Of a stretch of DNA of 64,000 bases, positions 9,154 to 18,995 are shown piece after piece. Made by a program: the position numbers and the translations under genes. A model generated the notes under the pieces. The model did not search any database. It was not told the DNA's origin and worked only from the letters and a program-made list of their open reading frames with translations. The DNA is from CAYRJA01 sp964424455 (lineage in GTDB: Bacteria > Bacteroidota > Bacteroidia > Chitinophagales > UBA10324). The stretch spans positions 1 to 64,000 of the forward strand of contig CAYRJA010000002.1 in assembly GCA_964424455.1 (NCBI GenBank). Direction: 5' to 3'. The number at the start of each line of letters is the position of its first letter. Position 1 is the stretch's first letter.

Positions 9154-10145
9154 TTTCAGAAAGAAAATCTTTCATAAATAATATTTTGCATGGTGATGCT
9201 TTACAACTCCTCTCGGAAATAAAGAGTAACAGCATTGATTTGGTGTTGACCGATCCACCGTATTTTTTGGATAAGATGGATGACGGATGGGATGATAAAA
9301 GAGTTTCAAGTAAGAAATATCACCATGTTGTAACATCCCTTCCTGCCGGAATGAAGTTCGACAGAGTACAGGGAGAGAATTTTTACAATTGGTACTTCAA
9401 AGTTTCACAGGAAATTTTGCGCGTCCTGAAACCGGGTGGATTCTTTTTTTCCTTTTCAAGCCCTCGTCTGTATCATCGAATGGTTTCTGCGATGGATGAT
9501 GCGGGGTTTTTGATTCGTGATAGTTTCATCTGGCTTTACACTCAGAATCAGCCGAAAGCGATGAGCTTAAATCATTTTATTAAAAAGCAGAAAGGAAGTG
9601 AAGAAGAAAAGTTAAATCTTCAGAAGAGACTAAGTGGATGGAAAACACCGCAAATAAAATCCTGCTTTGAACCGATTGCAGTTGCACAGAAAGAAACAGA
9701 AGGCACTTTCTTAGAAAATTTTAAAAAGTATCAGACGGGCTTGGTTAATACTTCTGTTACAGTCGGAGATGAAATGTTTCCGGCAAATGTTATTTCGACA
9801 GATGAAATTAATTCTGTTGTTGACAAATGTTTTCTCATTGCAAAACCGGACAAGAAGGAGAAAGGTGAATTTAATACGCACCGTACAGTAAAACCGTTAA
9901 GCTTATGTGAATACATTATACGGCTAACCACCTTTTCAGAAGACTCGATAGTTCTCGACCCGTTTGCCGGAAGCGGAACTACATTAGTTGCAGCAAAGAG
10001 ACTGAACAGAAAATTTATCGGTATGGAAATAAATAAACAGTATTTAAAGATAATTCAAAAGAGAATCAGCGACATTGCGCCTAAAAGAACTCAGCGTAGC
10101 ACAAGAGCTAAAATACGCACAATTAAATACAGCACCACTCTATAA
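9150..10145 (+). CDS. DNA adenine/cytosine-N4 methyltransferase inside the gld operon
   Basis: 331-residue DNA amino-methyltransferase. Catalytic motif IV is TDPPYF (Asp at about residue 35) and the SAM-binding motif I is DPFAGSGTT (about 270-276), the order of the beta class. The region between should include the target recognition domain. There is no restriction endonuclease gene next to it, so it looks like a solitary methylase. The GTG start overlaps the gldG stop (GTGA), and a DUF4340 gene of the gld type follows, so it sits inside a transporter operon. It has two copies of the dispersed word, like its neighbours. Confidence 0.85.
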   Translation: MISERKSFINNILHGDALQLLSEIKSNSIDLVLTDPPYFLDKMDDGWDDKRVSSKKYHHVVTSLPAGMKFDRVQGENFYNWYFKVSQEILRVLKPGGFFFSFSSPRLYHRMVSAMDDAGFLIRDSFIWLYTQNQPKAMSLNHFIKKQKGSEEEKLNLQKRLSGWKTPQIKSCFEPIAVAQKETEGTFLENFKKYQTGLVNTSVTVGDEMFPANVISTDEINSVVDKCFLIAKPDKKEKGEFNTHRTVKPLSLCEYIIRLTTFSEDSIVLDPFAGSGTTLVAAKRLNRKFIGMEINKQYLKIIQKRISDIAPKRTQRSTRAKIRTIKYSTTL

Positions 10146-10160
10146 AGATCAGTCTTGTTC

Positions 10161-11201
10161 ATGAAAAGAAACATTCTCTACCTTCTTCTTCTTGCAATAC
10201 TTGCAATGGCTGTTTACTATTTTGTAGTAAAGCAGCAAAACTCTACTCTGGCAGAAGATGAAATGAACTTTGCAGTGGAAGACACTGCTGCCGTCGGTAA
10301 AATTCTGATTGCTGATATGAATGGGAAGAAAATTGCACTGGCAAGAAAACAAGACGGATGGTGGGTGAATGATAAATATCCGGCCCGAAAAGATGCAGTA
10401 GAACTTCTGCTTTCAACCATAAGAAATATCAGAATAAAATTTCCGGTAGCAGAAGCGGCAAACGATAATGTGGTGAAAGAGCTTGCCACTCAGAATAAGA
10501 AGGTTGATATTTTTGACCGGAATGGTAACCTGTTACAATCCTATTTTGTCGGAGGATCCACAGCAGATGGCACAGCTAATTATATGAAAACGGAAAAGGG
10601 AGAACATCCCTTTGCAGTAGGTATTCCCGGATTTGCCGGAACTGTAAGCATACGATATATAGTCAACGAAAATGAAATGCGCAGCAGAGATATTTTCAAT
10701 ACGCCACTCAACAGAATTAAAAGTGTAAAAGTGGAATACCCTATGAAACCGGATAGCTCATTCATGCTTACTGTTTGGGGTATTGATTCATTTACTGTAA
10801 CACGACTGAAAGATAATTCTGTATTTGATCATAGATCAGTAAACAAAGACAGAGTAGGCACTTACCTTTCTATGTTTCGTTTTATCAATGCAGAAGCTTA
10901 TGATAATGATAACAAAGGGAAAGACACCATTTTGATTCAGAAGCCATTTTGTATTATATCGCTTACCAACAGAAATGAAGAAGTGAAAACGGCTACTTGT
11001 TACTATAAGCCTGTTACAGTTACAACGAAACAACAGTATGACCAGCACGGCAATCCGATGAATTATGATTCAGACCACTATTACGCAACCATCAATGAAG
11101 GAAAAGATTTTGTGCTGATTCAGCAATTTCACTTCGGTCAATTATTTAAAGCAGTAAGTTTCTTCCTAAAAGCTCCGCTTAGTAAGAAGAGAGTCAGATG
11201 A
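10161..11201 (+). CDS. DUF4340 domain protein, gld-operon associated
   Basis: 346-residue protein with an N-terminal membrane anchor (ILYLLLLAILAMAVYYFVV) followed by repeats of the DUF4340 type: short beta-rich units with KIALARKQDGWWVNDKYPA and VRSRDIFN-like blocks. I take the ATG at 10161, giving MKRNILYLLLL, rather than an in-frame TTG 6 bp earlier. DUF4340 proteins are usually encoded next to GldG-like ABC components and are thought to be an extracytoplasmic part of the complex; that role is not proven. Confidence 0.75.
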   Translation: MKRNILYLLLLAILAMAVYYFVVKQQNSTLAEDEMNFAVEDTAAVGKILIADMNGKKIALARKQDGWWVNDKYPARKDAVELLLSTIRNIRIKFPVAEAANDNVVKELATQNKKVDIFDRNGNLLQSYFVGGSTADGTANYMKTEKGEHPFAVGIPGFAGTVSIRYIVNENEMRSRDIFNTPLNRIKSVKVEYPMKPDSSFMLTVWGIDSFTVTRLKDNSVFDHRSVNKDRVGTYLSMFRFINAEAYDNDNKGKDTILIQKPFCIISLTNRNEEVKTATCYYKPVTVTTKQQYDQHGNPMNYDSDHYYATINEGKDFVLIQQFHFGQLFKAVSFFLKAPLSKKRVR

Positions 11202-11286
11202 GAAATTAATTAAGTCGGAAACAGAACTCTTAATCTTCGTAACTAATTATAGGTAAGTTCCTTTTCTTTGAGGATAGTAACTGAAT

Positions 11287-11871
11287 ATGAAATATATTTT
11301 CGCTCTCTTTGTTTTTATTCTCCCGGTTCAATCATTCAGTCAGAATGCAGACATTAATCTGCTTCATTCCATTAATAGTAACAGCTCTCCTTTTCTTGAT
11401 AACACCTTTAAAACTGTTAATACGACTGCTTATCCGATAAGCTTTGCTGTGCCGGTAGGAGTTATTGCTGTTGGATTTATTGGAAAAGACAAGAAAATAA
11501 AAATTAACGGATGTGAGACTGCTGCTTCATTAGTGATTGCGTCAGGCGTTGCATATATGTTGAAGTATTCTGTAAATCGTGAGCGACCGTTTGTGACTTA
11601 TCCGTTTATTGTTCAAAAAACAGATGCAGGAAGTTCTTCATTTCCCTCCGGTCATACTACCACAGCATTTGCAGCAGCTACTTCTCTGAGTTTAAATTAT
11701 CCTAAGTGGTATGTGATTGTACCGTCGTATTTGTGGGCAGGCTCGGTAGCATATTCACGTATGTATCTCGGAGTTCATTATCCTACGGATATACTGGGTG
11801 GAATGTTAATCGGCACTGGAAGTTCGCTGCTGGTACATGAGATAAAGAAGAAGTTAGAGAAGAAAAAATAA
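11287..11871 (+). CDS. PAP2-family membrane/periplasmic phosphatase
   Basis: 194-residue protein with a signal peptide (KYIFALFVFILPVQSFSQN) and the three PAP2 motifs: KYSVNRERP, PSGHTTTAF and SRMYLGVHYPTDILGG. The histidines of PSGH and GVHYPTD are the catalytic pair in this superfamily. Members dephosphorylate lipid phosphates such as undecaprenyl or phosphatidate phosphates. The hydrophobic stretches are modest, so it may be periplasmic or outer-membrane attached. Confidence 0.85.
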   Translation: MKYIFALFVFILPVQSFSQNADINLLHSINSNSSPFLDNTFKTVNTTAYPISFAVPVGVIAVGFIGKDKKIKINGCETAASLVIASGVAYMLKYSVNRERPFVTYPFIVQKTDAGSSSFPSGHTTTAFAAATSLSLNYPKWYVIVPSYLWAGSVAYSRMYLGVHYPTDILGGMLIGTGSSLLVHEIKKKLEKKK

Positions 11872-11975
11872 TCGTCTTCGTATTGATGAGTTATAACGAT
11901 TCCGCTTTAAGTGTATTCAACTTGTAACAAAATAAAATTTATTAAGTAAAAGTCGGCCTAATAGTAAAATTGCCT

Positions 11976-12383
11976 ATGAAGGGAAGCCGTTACATAATTA
12001 TAGATGATGATGATATTTCGATTGAACTAACTACAATGACTATAAAGAGTTCGGTTAACAATCCCACTATTAATACTTTTAAAAATGCAAAAGAGGCATT
12101 AGATTTTTTGTCAGGTGAATTTTCAAATCAGATTAACTATAACACGATTATCCTGCTAGACCTTGATATGCCGGAAGTAAACGGCTGGAGTTTTTTAGAT
12201 TCTTACGACAAGTTGAATAACAAAATTAAAGACCGTATAAAAATCATTATCGTTTCCGGATATGATAATGTAGAGAACAGAAAAAGAGCGTATCAAAACC
12301 GATATGTATGTGAGTTTATTGCTAAGAAAGATTTATATCATAATTTCTATTTCCGTATTTCAAGACATCTTAGTGCAGCTTAG
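11976..12383 (+). CDS. Single-domain response regulator (CheY-like receiver)
   Basis: 135 residues, receiver domain only. It has the acidic pocket IIIDDDDIS (Asp10-13), a phospho-acceptor Asp62 in LLDLDMPEVNG, IIVSG with the conserved Ser and AKKD with the conserved Lys. No output domain follows. I use the ATG at 11976 (MKGSRYI) rather than the TTG 6 bp upstream. No histidine kinase is encoded nearby, so the partner is elsewhere. Confidence 0.85.
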   Translation: MKGSRYIIIDDDDISIELTTMTIKSSVNNPTINTFKNAKEALDFLSGEFSNQINYNTIILLDLDMPEVNGWSFLDSYDKLNNKIKDRIKIIIVSGYDNVENRKRAYQNRYVCEFIAKKDLYHNFYFRISRHLSAA

Positions 12384-12400
12384 TTTGCAAGCTACTTGCT

Positions 12401-12428
12401 AAAATCTTACCGGTTAAGTAAGATTTTT
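12401..12428 (+). terminator. Intrinsic terminator after the response regulator gene
   Basis: Perfect 10-bp inverted repeat aaaatcttac / gtaagatttt with a 7-base loop (cggttaa), ending in a T run. It lies 18 bp after the response regulator stop. Confidence 0.7.
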
Positions 12429-12559
12429 CATAACTATTTACAGCAGAATCTAATATAAGACTAATAGCATATTCACCGATGTAACCATAAGATTACAACG
12501 GTATCAAAATATCCCTCTGAACAGTATTGTTGTTTAGATTGAATAAAGCGGTTCAAAAA

Positions 12560-12590
12560 GTTGTATTTAAGATTATATAGGATAAATTTG
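12560..12590 (+). promoter_or_regulatory. Promoter-like boxes upstream of the SBBP/CHU_C gene
   Basis: TAAATTTG at 12583-12590 fits the -7 consensus TAnnTTTG. A partial -33 box (GTTG, 12560-12563) lies 19 bp upstream, the expected spacing. The start codon is 55 bp downstream. Confidence 0.5.
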
Positions 12591-12645
12591 AAGCTTAATT
12601 CAATTCAGTTACACTTTGACATTTCTTTCAAGTACACCTTCAAGC

Positions 12646-15645
12646 ATGAAAACCGGAATTTCGTTTTTAACAATTCTGATTTTACTGTCATCTTACTCAC
12701 TGAAAGCACATGACACAGGAAGCTATCAGTTAGCTTTTAAGGAAAATAAAAACCAATGGAATCCGGTGGTAAAGTTTTCAGGTCAGGTACCCGGAGGAAC
12801 CATTTTTTTAGAGCAGCAGGGATTTACATACCGCCTACTAAACGGTGATGATTTAAAGGACATTCATCCTTATCCAAAGGGAGAAACAAGGGTTGTTCAT
12901 GGTCATGTTTACAAGGTTGACTTTCTTGGCTCCAATGCTTCTGCAACTCTTTCAACCGAAGGGAAGTCTGCATTCTATTGTAATTATTTTATAGGTAACG
13001 ATGTTTCAAAGTGGGCTTCGGATGTGCATGAATACCAAAAGGTGACTTACCAGAATCTTTATCCGAATATTGATATGAGTGTGTATGGAAAGGACTTCAC
13101 ACTGAAATACGATTTGATAGTTCATCCGCATGGTAAAGCTGAAGCTATTCAGTTCCGTTACAGAGGAATGGATAATATCTATCTGAAAGACGGTAATCTG
13201 ATAATTGAAACATCAGTGGGTAAAGTAGTCGAGGTTAAGCCTTACGCCTATCAAATTGTTAATGGAACACAAAAAGAAGTTGTATGCAACTACAAGTTAG
13301 AGAATGATGTACTGTCATTTGAATTTCCCAAAGGGTACAAGAAGAGCGCTGATTTAATTATTGATCCTACTCTGATTTTCTCCACCTATACCGGTTCCTC
13401 AGCAGATGAATTTGGCTTTACAGCTACTTACGATAATGAAGGCAATATGTATCTCGGCGGATTGGTTAATGGGAATTTGGGGCAGTATCCTGTTTCACCG
13501 GGTGCCTTTCAGCAAACATTTGGCGGCGGCTCCACTGCTGATGGAATAGCTTATCCCTGTGATATATCCATAATGAAATTAAGCAGCGACGGGAAAAACA
13601 GAATTTATGCTACCTATTTAGGAGGCAGCAATAATGAAACACCACATAGTCTGATAGTTAATTCACTCGGGCAACTTTGTATTTACGGCAGAACCTACTC
13701 TCCTAATTTCCCTACTACAGCCAATGCTTACCGCAAAACTCAGTATGGAGGCGCTGACATTACTGTTACAATACTCAGCGCTGATGGCTCATCACTTATT
13801 GGTTCTACCTACATCGGCGGCAGTCTGGCTGATGGGGTGAACTATGACCCGACGGAAAGTGGTCTTGGTAATCTGAAATACAATTATGCAGATGATGCAA
13901 GAGGCGAAATAATCACTGACAGAGATAACAATATTTATGTAGCAAGTTGTACTAATTCATCCGATTTCCCTATTACTAATGGAGCATATCAGTCAATAAT
14001 TGGCGGAGAACAGGATGGATGCGTTTTCAAATTAAGTCCCGATGCCTCATCGCTTATCTTTTCAACCTATATTGGAGGCAGTAATGATGACGCTGCTTAT
14101 TCAATGGATTTAAAACCGGACAGATCAGTGTATGTAGCCGGCGGAACCATGAGTTCAAATTTTCCTTCAGCTAACAATGGAGTTAACAAAAATTATCTCG
14201 GAGGAACTTTTGACGGATTTCTTGCTCATCTGAGCGCTGATGGAACTACCTTGCTCCATTCTACATTTGTAGGAACATCGGCTGATGACCAGACTTATTT
14301 TGTAAAACTGGATTTAAGTGAAAATGTTTATGTGGTTGGTCAATCCCTGGGGACATATCCTGTTATCAATGCTCAGTATTCAGTTCCAAAAAGCGGACAA
14401 TATATTACTAAATATAATCCCCAATTAAGTTCAATTATTTATTCTACTGTATTTGGAAATGGCAACGGGAAAGACAATATCTCACCTACCGCTTTTCTTG
14501 TGGATACTTGTGAGAATGTTTATGTATGCGGATGGGGGAATAATAAGTTGTTCCAGTTCATACACACTACGGATATGACCAATATGCCGCTTACAGACGA
14601 TGCATATCAGAAAACAACAGATGGAACCGATTTCTACATTTTTGTAATGCGAAAAGATGCCGAGTCGCTGTTATATGGAAGTTATTTTGGTGGAAGTGGA
14701 GCTATTGAACATGTAGATGGAGGTACCAGCCGGTTTGACCGGAAAGGAATCATTTATGAAGCTATATGTGCGGGCTGCGGCGGAAATTCATTAACACCTA
14801 CCACGCCCGGTGTCTGGTCAAATACAAATAATAGCCCGAATTGTAATGCACTTGGATTTAAAATGCAGTTGAACCGAATCATAACACGGATTAAAGACAC
14901 TACTTATTACGGCTGCTCACCGCTTACTATTACTTTTCAGAACCTATCTGTGGATGCCGATTCTGTTTATTGGTATTTTGACGACGGCACTCATTCCAAT
15001 GAAATTAATCCAACACATACTTTTACTGAAGCTCGCACTTACCACATTTATCTTGCAGGAGTAAATCACGCTACATGCAATGTATATGATACCGCCAAAG
15101 CAGTTATAAAAGTTATTGCTCAACCTTCCAAACCTGATTTTACCATCTCACCCGCCAATCCGTTTGTGAAAGGCACTGTTGAATTTCAGAATCAAACAAC
15201 CAGCGGCAGCACCTGGTTATGGGTGGTGGACAGTGTTGCTATTTCACATGACCGCGATGCCACCCAGATTTATGACACCAGCGGCATACATCAGGTTTGC
15301 CTGTATGTAAATAAATCGGAAATGTGTCCCGATTCTGTTTGTAAAACTTTCAGAGTGGAAAGTAAGCCGGCAATAGACGTTCCCAATGCTTTTTCGCCTA
15401 ATGACGACGGTCGCAATGATATCTTTTTTGTAAGAGGTATTGGTGTGGCTCAACTCAATTTAAAGATCTTTAACCGCTGGGGGCAAAAGGTTTTTGAAAC
15501 TACCGACATCAATATTGGTTGGGATGGACAATATAAAGGTGTACCGCAGGAAATGGATGTTTATGCATGGGAATTAAATGCGACATTAGATGATTTAAAC
15601 CAAACGAAAGTGGTACGCAATGGTAATGTTACACTCATAAGATAA
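12646..15645 (+). CDS. Large secreted SBBP-repeat/PKD protein with gliding-motility-type C-terminal domain
   Basis: About 1000-residue surface or secreted protein. I choose the ATG at 12646 because it gives a clean signal peptide (MKTGISFLTILILLSSYSLKAHD); an in-frame TTG lies 30 bp upstream. After an N-terminal ENKNQWNP domain come repeated SBBP beta-propeller units with YIGGS- and YLGGS-type turns, a PKD-like domain (VYWYFDDGTHSNEINPTHTF), and a CHU_C gliding-motility-associated C-terminal domain (NAFSPNDDGRNDIFFVRG ... NRWGQKVFET). CHU_C proteins are T9SS cargo. The PorP/SprF gene 5 bp downstream is its likely membrane partner, as in sprB-sprF pairs. Confidence 0.85.
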   Translation: MKTGISFLTILILLSSYSLKAHDTGSYQLAFKENKNQWNPVVKFSGQVPGGTIFLEQQGFTYRLLNGDDLKDIHPYPKGETRVVHGHVYKVDFLGSNASATLSTEGKSAFYCNYFIGNDVSKWASDVHEYQKVTYQNLYPNIDMSVYGKDFTLKYDLIVHPHGKAEAIQFRYRGMDNIYLKDGNLIIETSVGKVVEVKPYAYQIVNGTQKEVVCNYKLENDVLSFEFPKGYKKSADLIIDPTLIFSTYTGSSADEFGFTATYDNEGNMYLGGLVNGNLGQYPVSPGAFQQTFGGGSTADGIAYPCDISIMKLSSDGKNRIYATYLGGSNNETPHSLIVNSLGQLCIYGRTYSPNFPTTANAYRKTQYGGADITVTILSADGSSLIGSTYIGGSLADGVNYDPTESGLGNLKYNYADDARGEIITDRDNNIYVASCTNSSDFPITNGAYQSIIGGEQDGCVFKLSPDASSLIFSTYIGGSNDDAAYSMDLKPDRSVYVAGGTMSSNFPSANNGVNKNYLGGTFDGFLAHLSADGTTLLHSTFVGTSADDQTYFVKLDLSENVYVVGQSLGTYPVINAQYSVPKSGQYITKYNPQLSSIIYSTVFGNGNGKDNISPTAFLVDTCENVYVCGWGNNKLFQFIHTTDMTNMPLTDDAYQKTTDGTDFYIFVMRKDAESLLYGSYFGGSGAIEHVDGGTSRFDRKGIIYEAICAGCGGNSLTPTTPGVWSNTNNSPNCNALGFKMQLNRIITRIKDTTYYGCSPLTITFQNLSVDADSVYWYFDDGTHSNEINPTHTFTEARTYHIYLAGVNHATCNVYDTAKAVIKVIAQPSKPDFTISPANPFVKGTVEFQNQTTSGSTWLWVVDSVAISHDRDATQIYDTSGIHQVCLYVNKSEMCPDSVCKTFRVESKPAIDVPNAFSPNDDGRNDIFFVRGIGVAQLNLKIFNRWGQKVFETTDINIGWDGQYKGVPQEMDVYAWELNATLDDLNQTKVVRNGNVTLIR

Positions 15646-15650
15646 CAGAC

Positions 15651-16670
15651 ATGAAAACTTTTCTTAACACACTGCTCTGGCTTCTGGCTGTTACAGTTTC
15701 TGCTTCGGCACAGGATATTCATTTCTCTCAGTTCTTCGCTTCACCACTTACCATTAACCCTGCCAATACCGGATTTTTTGACGGTGACTACCGGATTGGA
15801 GCTAATTATCGGGAGCAATGGGCCAGTGTACCTGTTCCTTACAAAACATTTGCAGCTTATGGCGATTTGGGATTGATGAAAGGATCATTTAAAAAGTATT
15901 TTGTAGGTGCGGGCTTATCCATTGCCAGCGACAGGGCAGGCGACGGCAACCTTGGTGTTACAAAAATTATGGCATCCGGAGCATTTCACTATGCGTTGGA
16001 TGTTAACCGGCTTAATTATATCTCGGTGGGCTTACAGGCAGGATGGGTGCAAAAGCGGCTTGACTGGAGCAATCTCTATTTTGATGAGCAATGGTCTGAT
16101 TTGGAATTTAATAAAGACTTGCCGAGTGGTGAAACAGGTTACAAATCCGGATTCGGTCAGCCCGATGTTCAATTAGGAGCTAATTATACATTTGGCGCTT
16201 CTAAGTATTTTTCATTCTATGTTTCGGCGGCTGCATTTCACATTATTAAACCGAAAGATTCTTTCTATGGACAGGACAATCATTTAGGCATTCGCCCGGT
16301 AGCAAGTGCGGGAGCTACCATCAGAGCATCAGAAAAACTTAATCTCTATCCATCTGTATATTATACTTCGCAGAAGAAAGCATCGGAGTTTATGGCAGGC
16401 AGTTTACTTAGTTATGATTTCATGGGTAACAGCAGTGTGGATCATAGTAAGTTTTATCTTGGTGCATTTGTCCGTGCGAAAGATGCGTGGTATCCTGTTG
16501 TAGGTTATGAATACCACAACATACGGGCATTATTCAATTATGACATTAACACTTCGGAAATGAAACCGGCAACCGGCGGGTACGGTGCATGGGAAGTATC
16601 CATTGTTTACATCGGCAATATCTTCCAGAAACTTCCGCAGATTATTGATATACCTTGTCCAAGATTCTAA
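15651..16670 (+). CDS. PorP/SprF family type IX secretion outer-membrane protein
   Basis: 339-residue outer-membrane beta-barrel with signal peptide (TLLWLLAVTVSASAQD). The opening QDIHFSQFFASPLTINPANTG is the hallmark of the PorP/SprF family, and the rest alternates hydrophobic and polar residues. SprF is needed to place SprB on the cell surface. The tight coupling to the CHU_C protein gene upstream (5-bp gap) suggests a dedicated partner for that protein. Confidence 0.9.
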   Translation: MKTFLNTLLWLLAVTVSASAQDIHFSQFFASPLTINPANTGFFDGDYRIGANYREQWASVPVPYKTFAAYGDLGLMKGSFKKYFVGAGLSIASDRAGDGNLGVTKIMASGAFHYALDVNRLNYISVGLQAGWVQKRLDWSNLYFDEQWSDLEFNKDLPSGETGYKSGFGQPDVQLGANYTFGASKYFSFYVSAAAFHIIKPKDSFYGQDNHLGIRPVASAGATIRASEKLNLYPSVYYTSQKKASEFMAGSLLSYDFMGNSSVDHSKFYLGAFVRAKDAWYPVVGYEYHNIRALFNYDINTSEMKPATGGYGAWEVSIVYIGNIFQKLPQIIDIPCPRF

Positions 16671-16720
16671 TCTGAAATACTCTGTGTATTTCTTTTGTCA
16701 CTCTTAAAATTTATAAAATA

Positions 16721-17122
16721 GTGCAACGGTGTTTTGTAATAGTTTTACTGTTTCTGATTTCCTGTAACACAAAGACAGAAAACAATTCGTCAGATAATAA
16801 TCCGCTGAGTAAGGTACAGTTAAAAATGACTAAGCAGCAGGTAATTGATATCGCAGGAAAGCCGACACAACAAGATGATTATGGCACTATAAATAATATT
16901 GATACTATAACATCTGCTAATTCAGAAAAAATAGCCGTAACTTATTCTAATCACTTTGAGAAATGGAGCTATGGACAGAATATGGAAATTATGTTCACTA
17001 ACGATTTGGTCAGCGGCATTGATACTAATATAGTAATGACACAGCAGCGAATTCAGCGTAGGATAGATTCAGCACGTCAAGTAGAGCGGCAGATACAGGA
17101 ACAACTGTCGCGGCAGAAATAA
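16721..17122 (+). CDS. Small lipoprotein, BamE/SmpA-like
   Basis: 133 residues, GTG start. A lipoprotein signal (CFVIVLLFLISC) puts the acylated Cys at about residue 15. The segment LKMTKQQVIDIAGKPTQQDDYG resembles the helix-turn of SmpA/BamE-type domains (MTxxQVxxxxGxP). The C-terminus is a charged Q/R-rich helix. A copy of the dispersed word covers the lipobox cysteine codon (read as Cys-Asn). Function beyond an envelope lipoprotein is not clear. Confidence 0.6.
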   Translation: MQRCFVIVLLFLISCNTKTENNSSDNNPLSKVQLKMTKQQVIDIAGKPTQQDDYGTINNIDTITSANSEKIAVTYSNHFEKWSYGQNMEIMFTNDLVSGIDTNIVMTQQRIQRRIDSARQVERQIQEQLSRQK

Positions 17123-17170
17123 TAATCCGGAGAAAACAGATTTCCGTTTTGTTATACCGGCAGCAGTCTG

Positions 17171-17530
17171 CTAAATTCTTTTCTTTGTTATCTCTACGGA
17201 TGCGCTTTCTACTTTTCCTCCGAGCGGCGGATAGGGTTTTGTTACAATAACTTTCACTTCGGTTACTTCTTTATATACTGAGAAAATTTCGTCAACAATT
17301 TTATTGCTTACAGTTTCTAATAACTTGGTTGGAGTCAGAACAATCTTCTTTATTACTTCATAAACTGTTTCATAATTCACAGTATTTGATAGCTCATCAT
17401 TTCCCACTTCTTCAATTTTGCTCTTCAATTCTATATCAATTACAATATCACTCCCCAGCAACCGCTCTTCTGCATACCACCCTATAGGCGCATGAAACTG
17501 TAGTTGATTCAATCTGATAGATACTTCCAT
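17171..17530 (-). CDS. folB: Dihydroneopterin aldolase
   Basis: 119-residue FolB-type protein of folate synthesis. Visible family blocks are the N-terminal LNQLQFHAPIGWYAEER with the conserved Tyr and Glu, a central NYETVYEVIKKI, and the C-terminal TKPYPPLGG loop with the catalytic Lys. Length is standard. It stands alone, convergent to the lipoprotein gene and divergent from gcdH. Confidence 0.9.
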   Translation of the reverse strand: MEVSIRLNQLQFHAPIGWYAEERLLGSDIVIDIELKSKIEEVGNDELSNTVNYETVYEVIKKIVLTPTKLLETVSNKIVDEIFSVYKEVTEVKVIVTKPYPPLGGKVESASVEITKKRI

Positions 17531-17623
17531 TGTTCAGTTTTCCGGTACAAATGAAACACAATATTCCTCATCAAATATCCAAATTGCTATCCTTACTTTT
17601 ACCCTCTTTCAAAATTAAATTTT

Positions 17624-18802
17624 ATGTACAAAGACGAATACTCGCACCCAGACTATTATCAATTAGATGAATTGTTAACTGACGAGCATAAACTTGTTCG
17701 TGATTCCATTCGTGCTTGGGTAAAAAAAGAAGTTTCCCCGATTATAGAAGAGTGTGCACAGAAGGCAGAGTTTCCAAAACATCTGGTGCCGCAGTTGGGA
17801 GAGATAGGTGCATTCGGACCTACTGTTCCTGTTGAATACGGCGGCGGCGGTTTGGATTATATTTCTTACGGAATCATGATGCAGGAACTGGAGAGGTGTG
17901 ACAGCGGATTACGCTCTACTGCATCTGTACAAGGGTCGCTCGTGATGTTTCCGATTTTTACTTTCGGCAGCGAAGAGCAGAAGAAAAAATATTTACCCAA
18001 GCTGGCAAAAGGAGAGATGCTTGGCTGCTTCGGATTAACCGAACCGGATCATGGTTCCGACCCTGCATCAATGATTACTCACATTAAAGATGCCGGCGAC
18101 CATGTAATTCTGAACGGAGCCAAGATGTGGATTTCAAATGCACCCTTTGCTGACATTGCAGTGGTATGGGCGAAAAATGAACAAGGGAGAATAAAGGGAT
18201 TGATTGTAGAAAGAGGTATGAAAGGATTTACTACTCCCGAAACACACGGCAAATGGTCGCTCCGTACTTCTGCTACAGGTGAATTGGTTTTTGATAATGT
18301 AAAAGTTCCGAAAGAAAATATCTTTCCTCATGCTGACGGGCTAAAAGCGCCGCTTACTTGTCTTTCATCTGCCCGTTATGGAATAGCCTGGGGCGCACTG
18401 GGCGCGGCAATGGATTGTTATGATTCTGCTCTCCGTTATTCCAAACAGAGAATTCAGTTTGACAAGCCGATTGCATCTTTTCAGTTGACACAAAAGAAAT
18501 TAGCTGAGATGATTACAGAAATTACAAAAGCACAATTGATGGTTTGGCGGCTTGGAGTTTTAAAGAATGAAAACAAAGCTACCCCCGGACAAATTTCTAT
18601 GGCAAAGCGTAACAGTGTGGAGATTGCTGTAAACATTGCGAGAGAAGCAAGACAGATACATGGCGCAATGGGTATTACCGGAGAATATTCTATCATGCGT
18701 CATATCATGAACCTTGAATCCGTTATTACTTATGAAGGCACTCACGATGTTCATTTGCTGATTACTGGAATGGATGTTACAGGGATTAATGCGTTTAAAT
18801 AA
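17624..18802 (+). CDS. gcdH: Acyl-CoA dehydrogenase, probably glutaryl-CoA dehydrogenase
   Basis: 392-residue FAD-dependent acyl-CoA dehydrogenase. Typical blocks are GCFGLTEPDHGSDP (flavin and substrate binding), KMWISNAPFADIAVVWAK, and RQIHGAMGITGEYSIMRHIMNLES. The C-terminal YEGTHDVHLLITG has the catalytic Glu in the position found in glutaryl-CoA dehydrogenases, which oxidise and decarboxylate glutaryl-CoA to crotonyl-CoA in lysine and tryptophan breakdown. No other pathway genes lie nearby, so substrate assignment rests on the motif pattern. Confidence 0.8.
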   Translation: MYKDEYSHPDYYQLDELLTDEHKLVRDSIRAWVKKEVSPIIEECAQKAEFPKHLVPQLGEIGAFGPTVPVEYGGGGLDYISYGIMMQELERCDSGLRSTASVQGSLVMFPIFTFGSEEQKKKYLPKLAKGEMLGCFGLTEPDHGSDPASMITHIKDAGDHVILNGAKMWISNAPFADIAVVWAKNEQGRIKGLIVERGMKGFTTPETHGKWSLRTSATGELVFDNVKVPKENIFPHADGLKAPLTCLSSARYGIAWGALGAAMDCYDSALRYSKQRIQFDKPIASFQLTQKKLAEMITEITKAQLMVWRLGVLKNENKATPGQISMAKRNSVEIAVNIAREARQIHGAMGITGEYSIMRHIMNLESVITYEGTHDVHLLITGMDVTGINAFK

Positions 18803-18995
18803 TAATAGTTTGCTCTATAGTTAGTGATAACTGTATTGAAATGTTACTAAATGCCTAACCTGAAAAATTCTATTAAGCTTTTTTAGAAATCCTTTTGAAC
18901 AACAACGGATGGTTTCGTTTCAAACACTTTGTTTAATTCACGGTTTGTTGAAAACTTTTAGATAAAACAACTCTGAAAAATCCAAAACCAATTCC

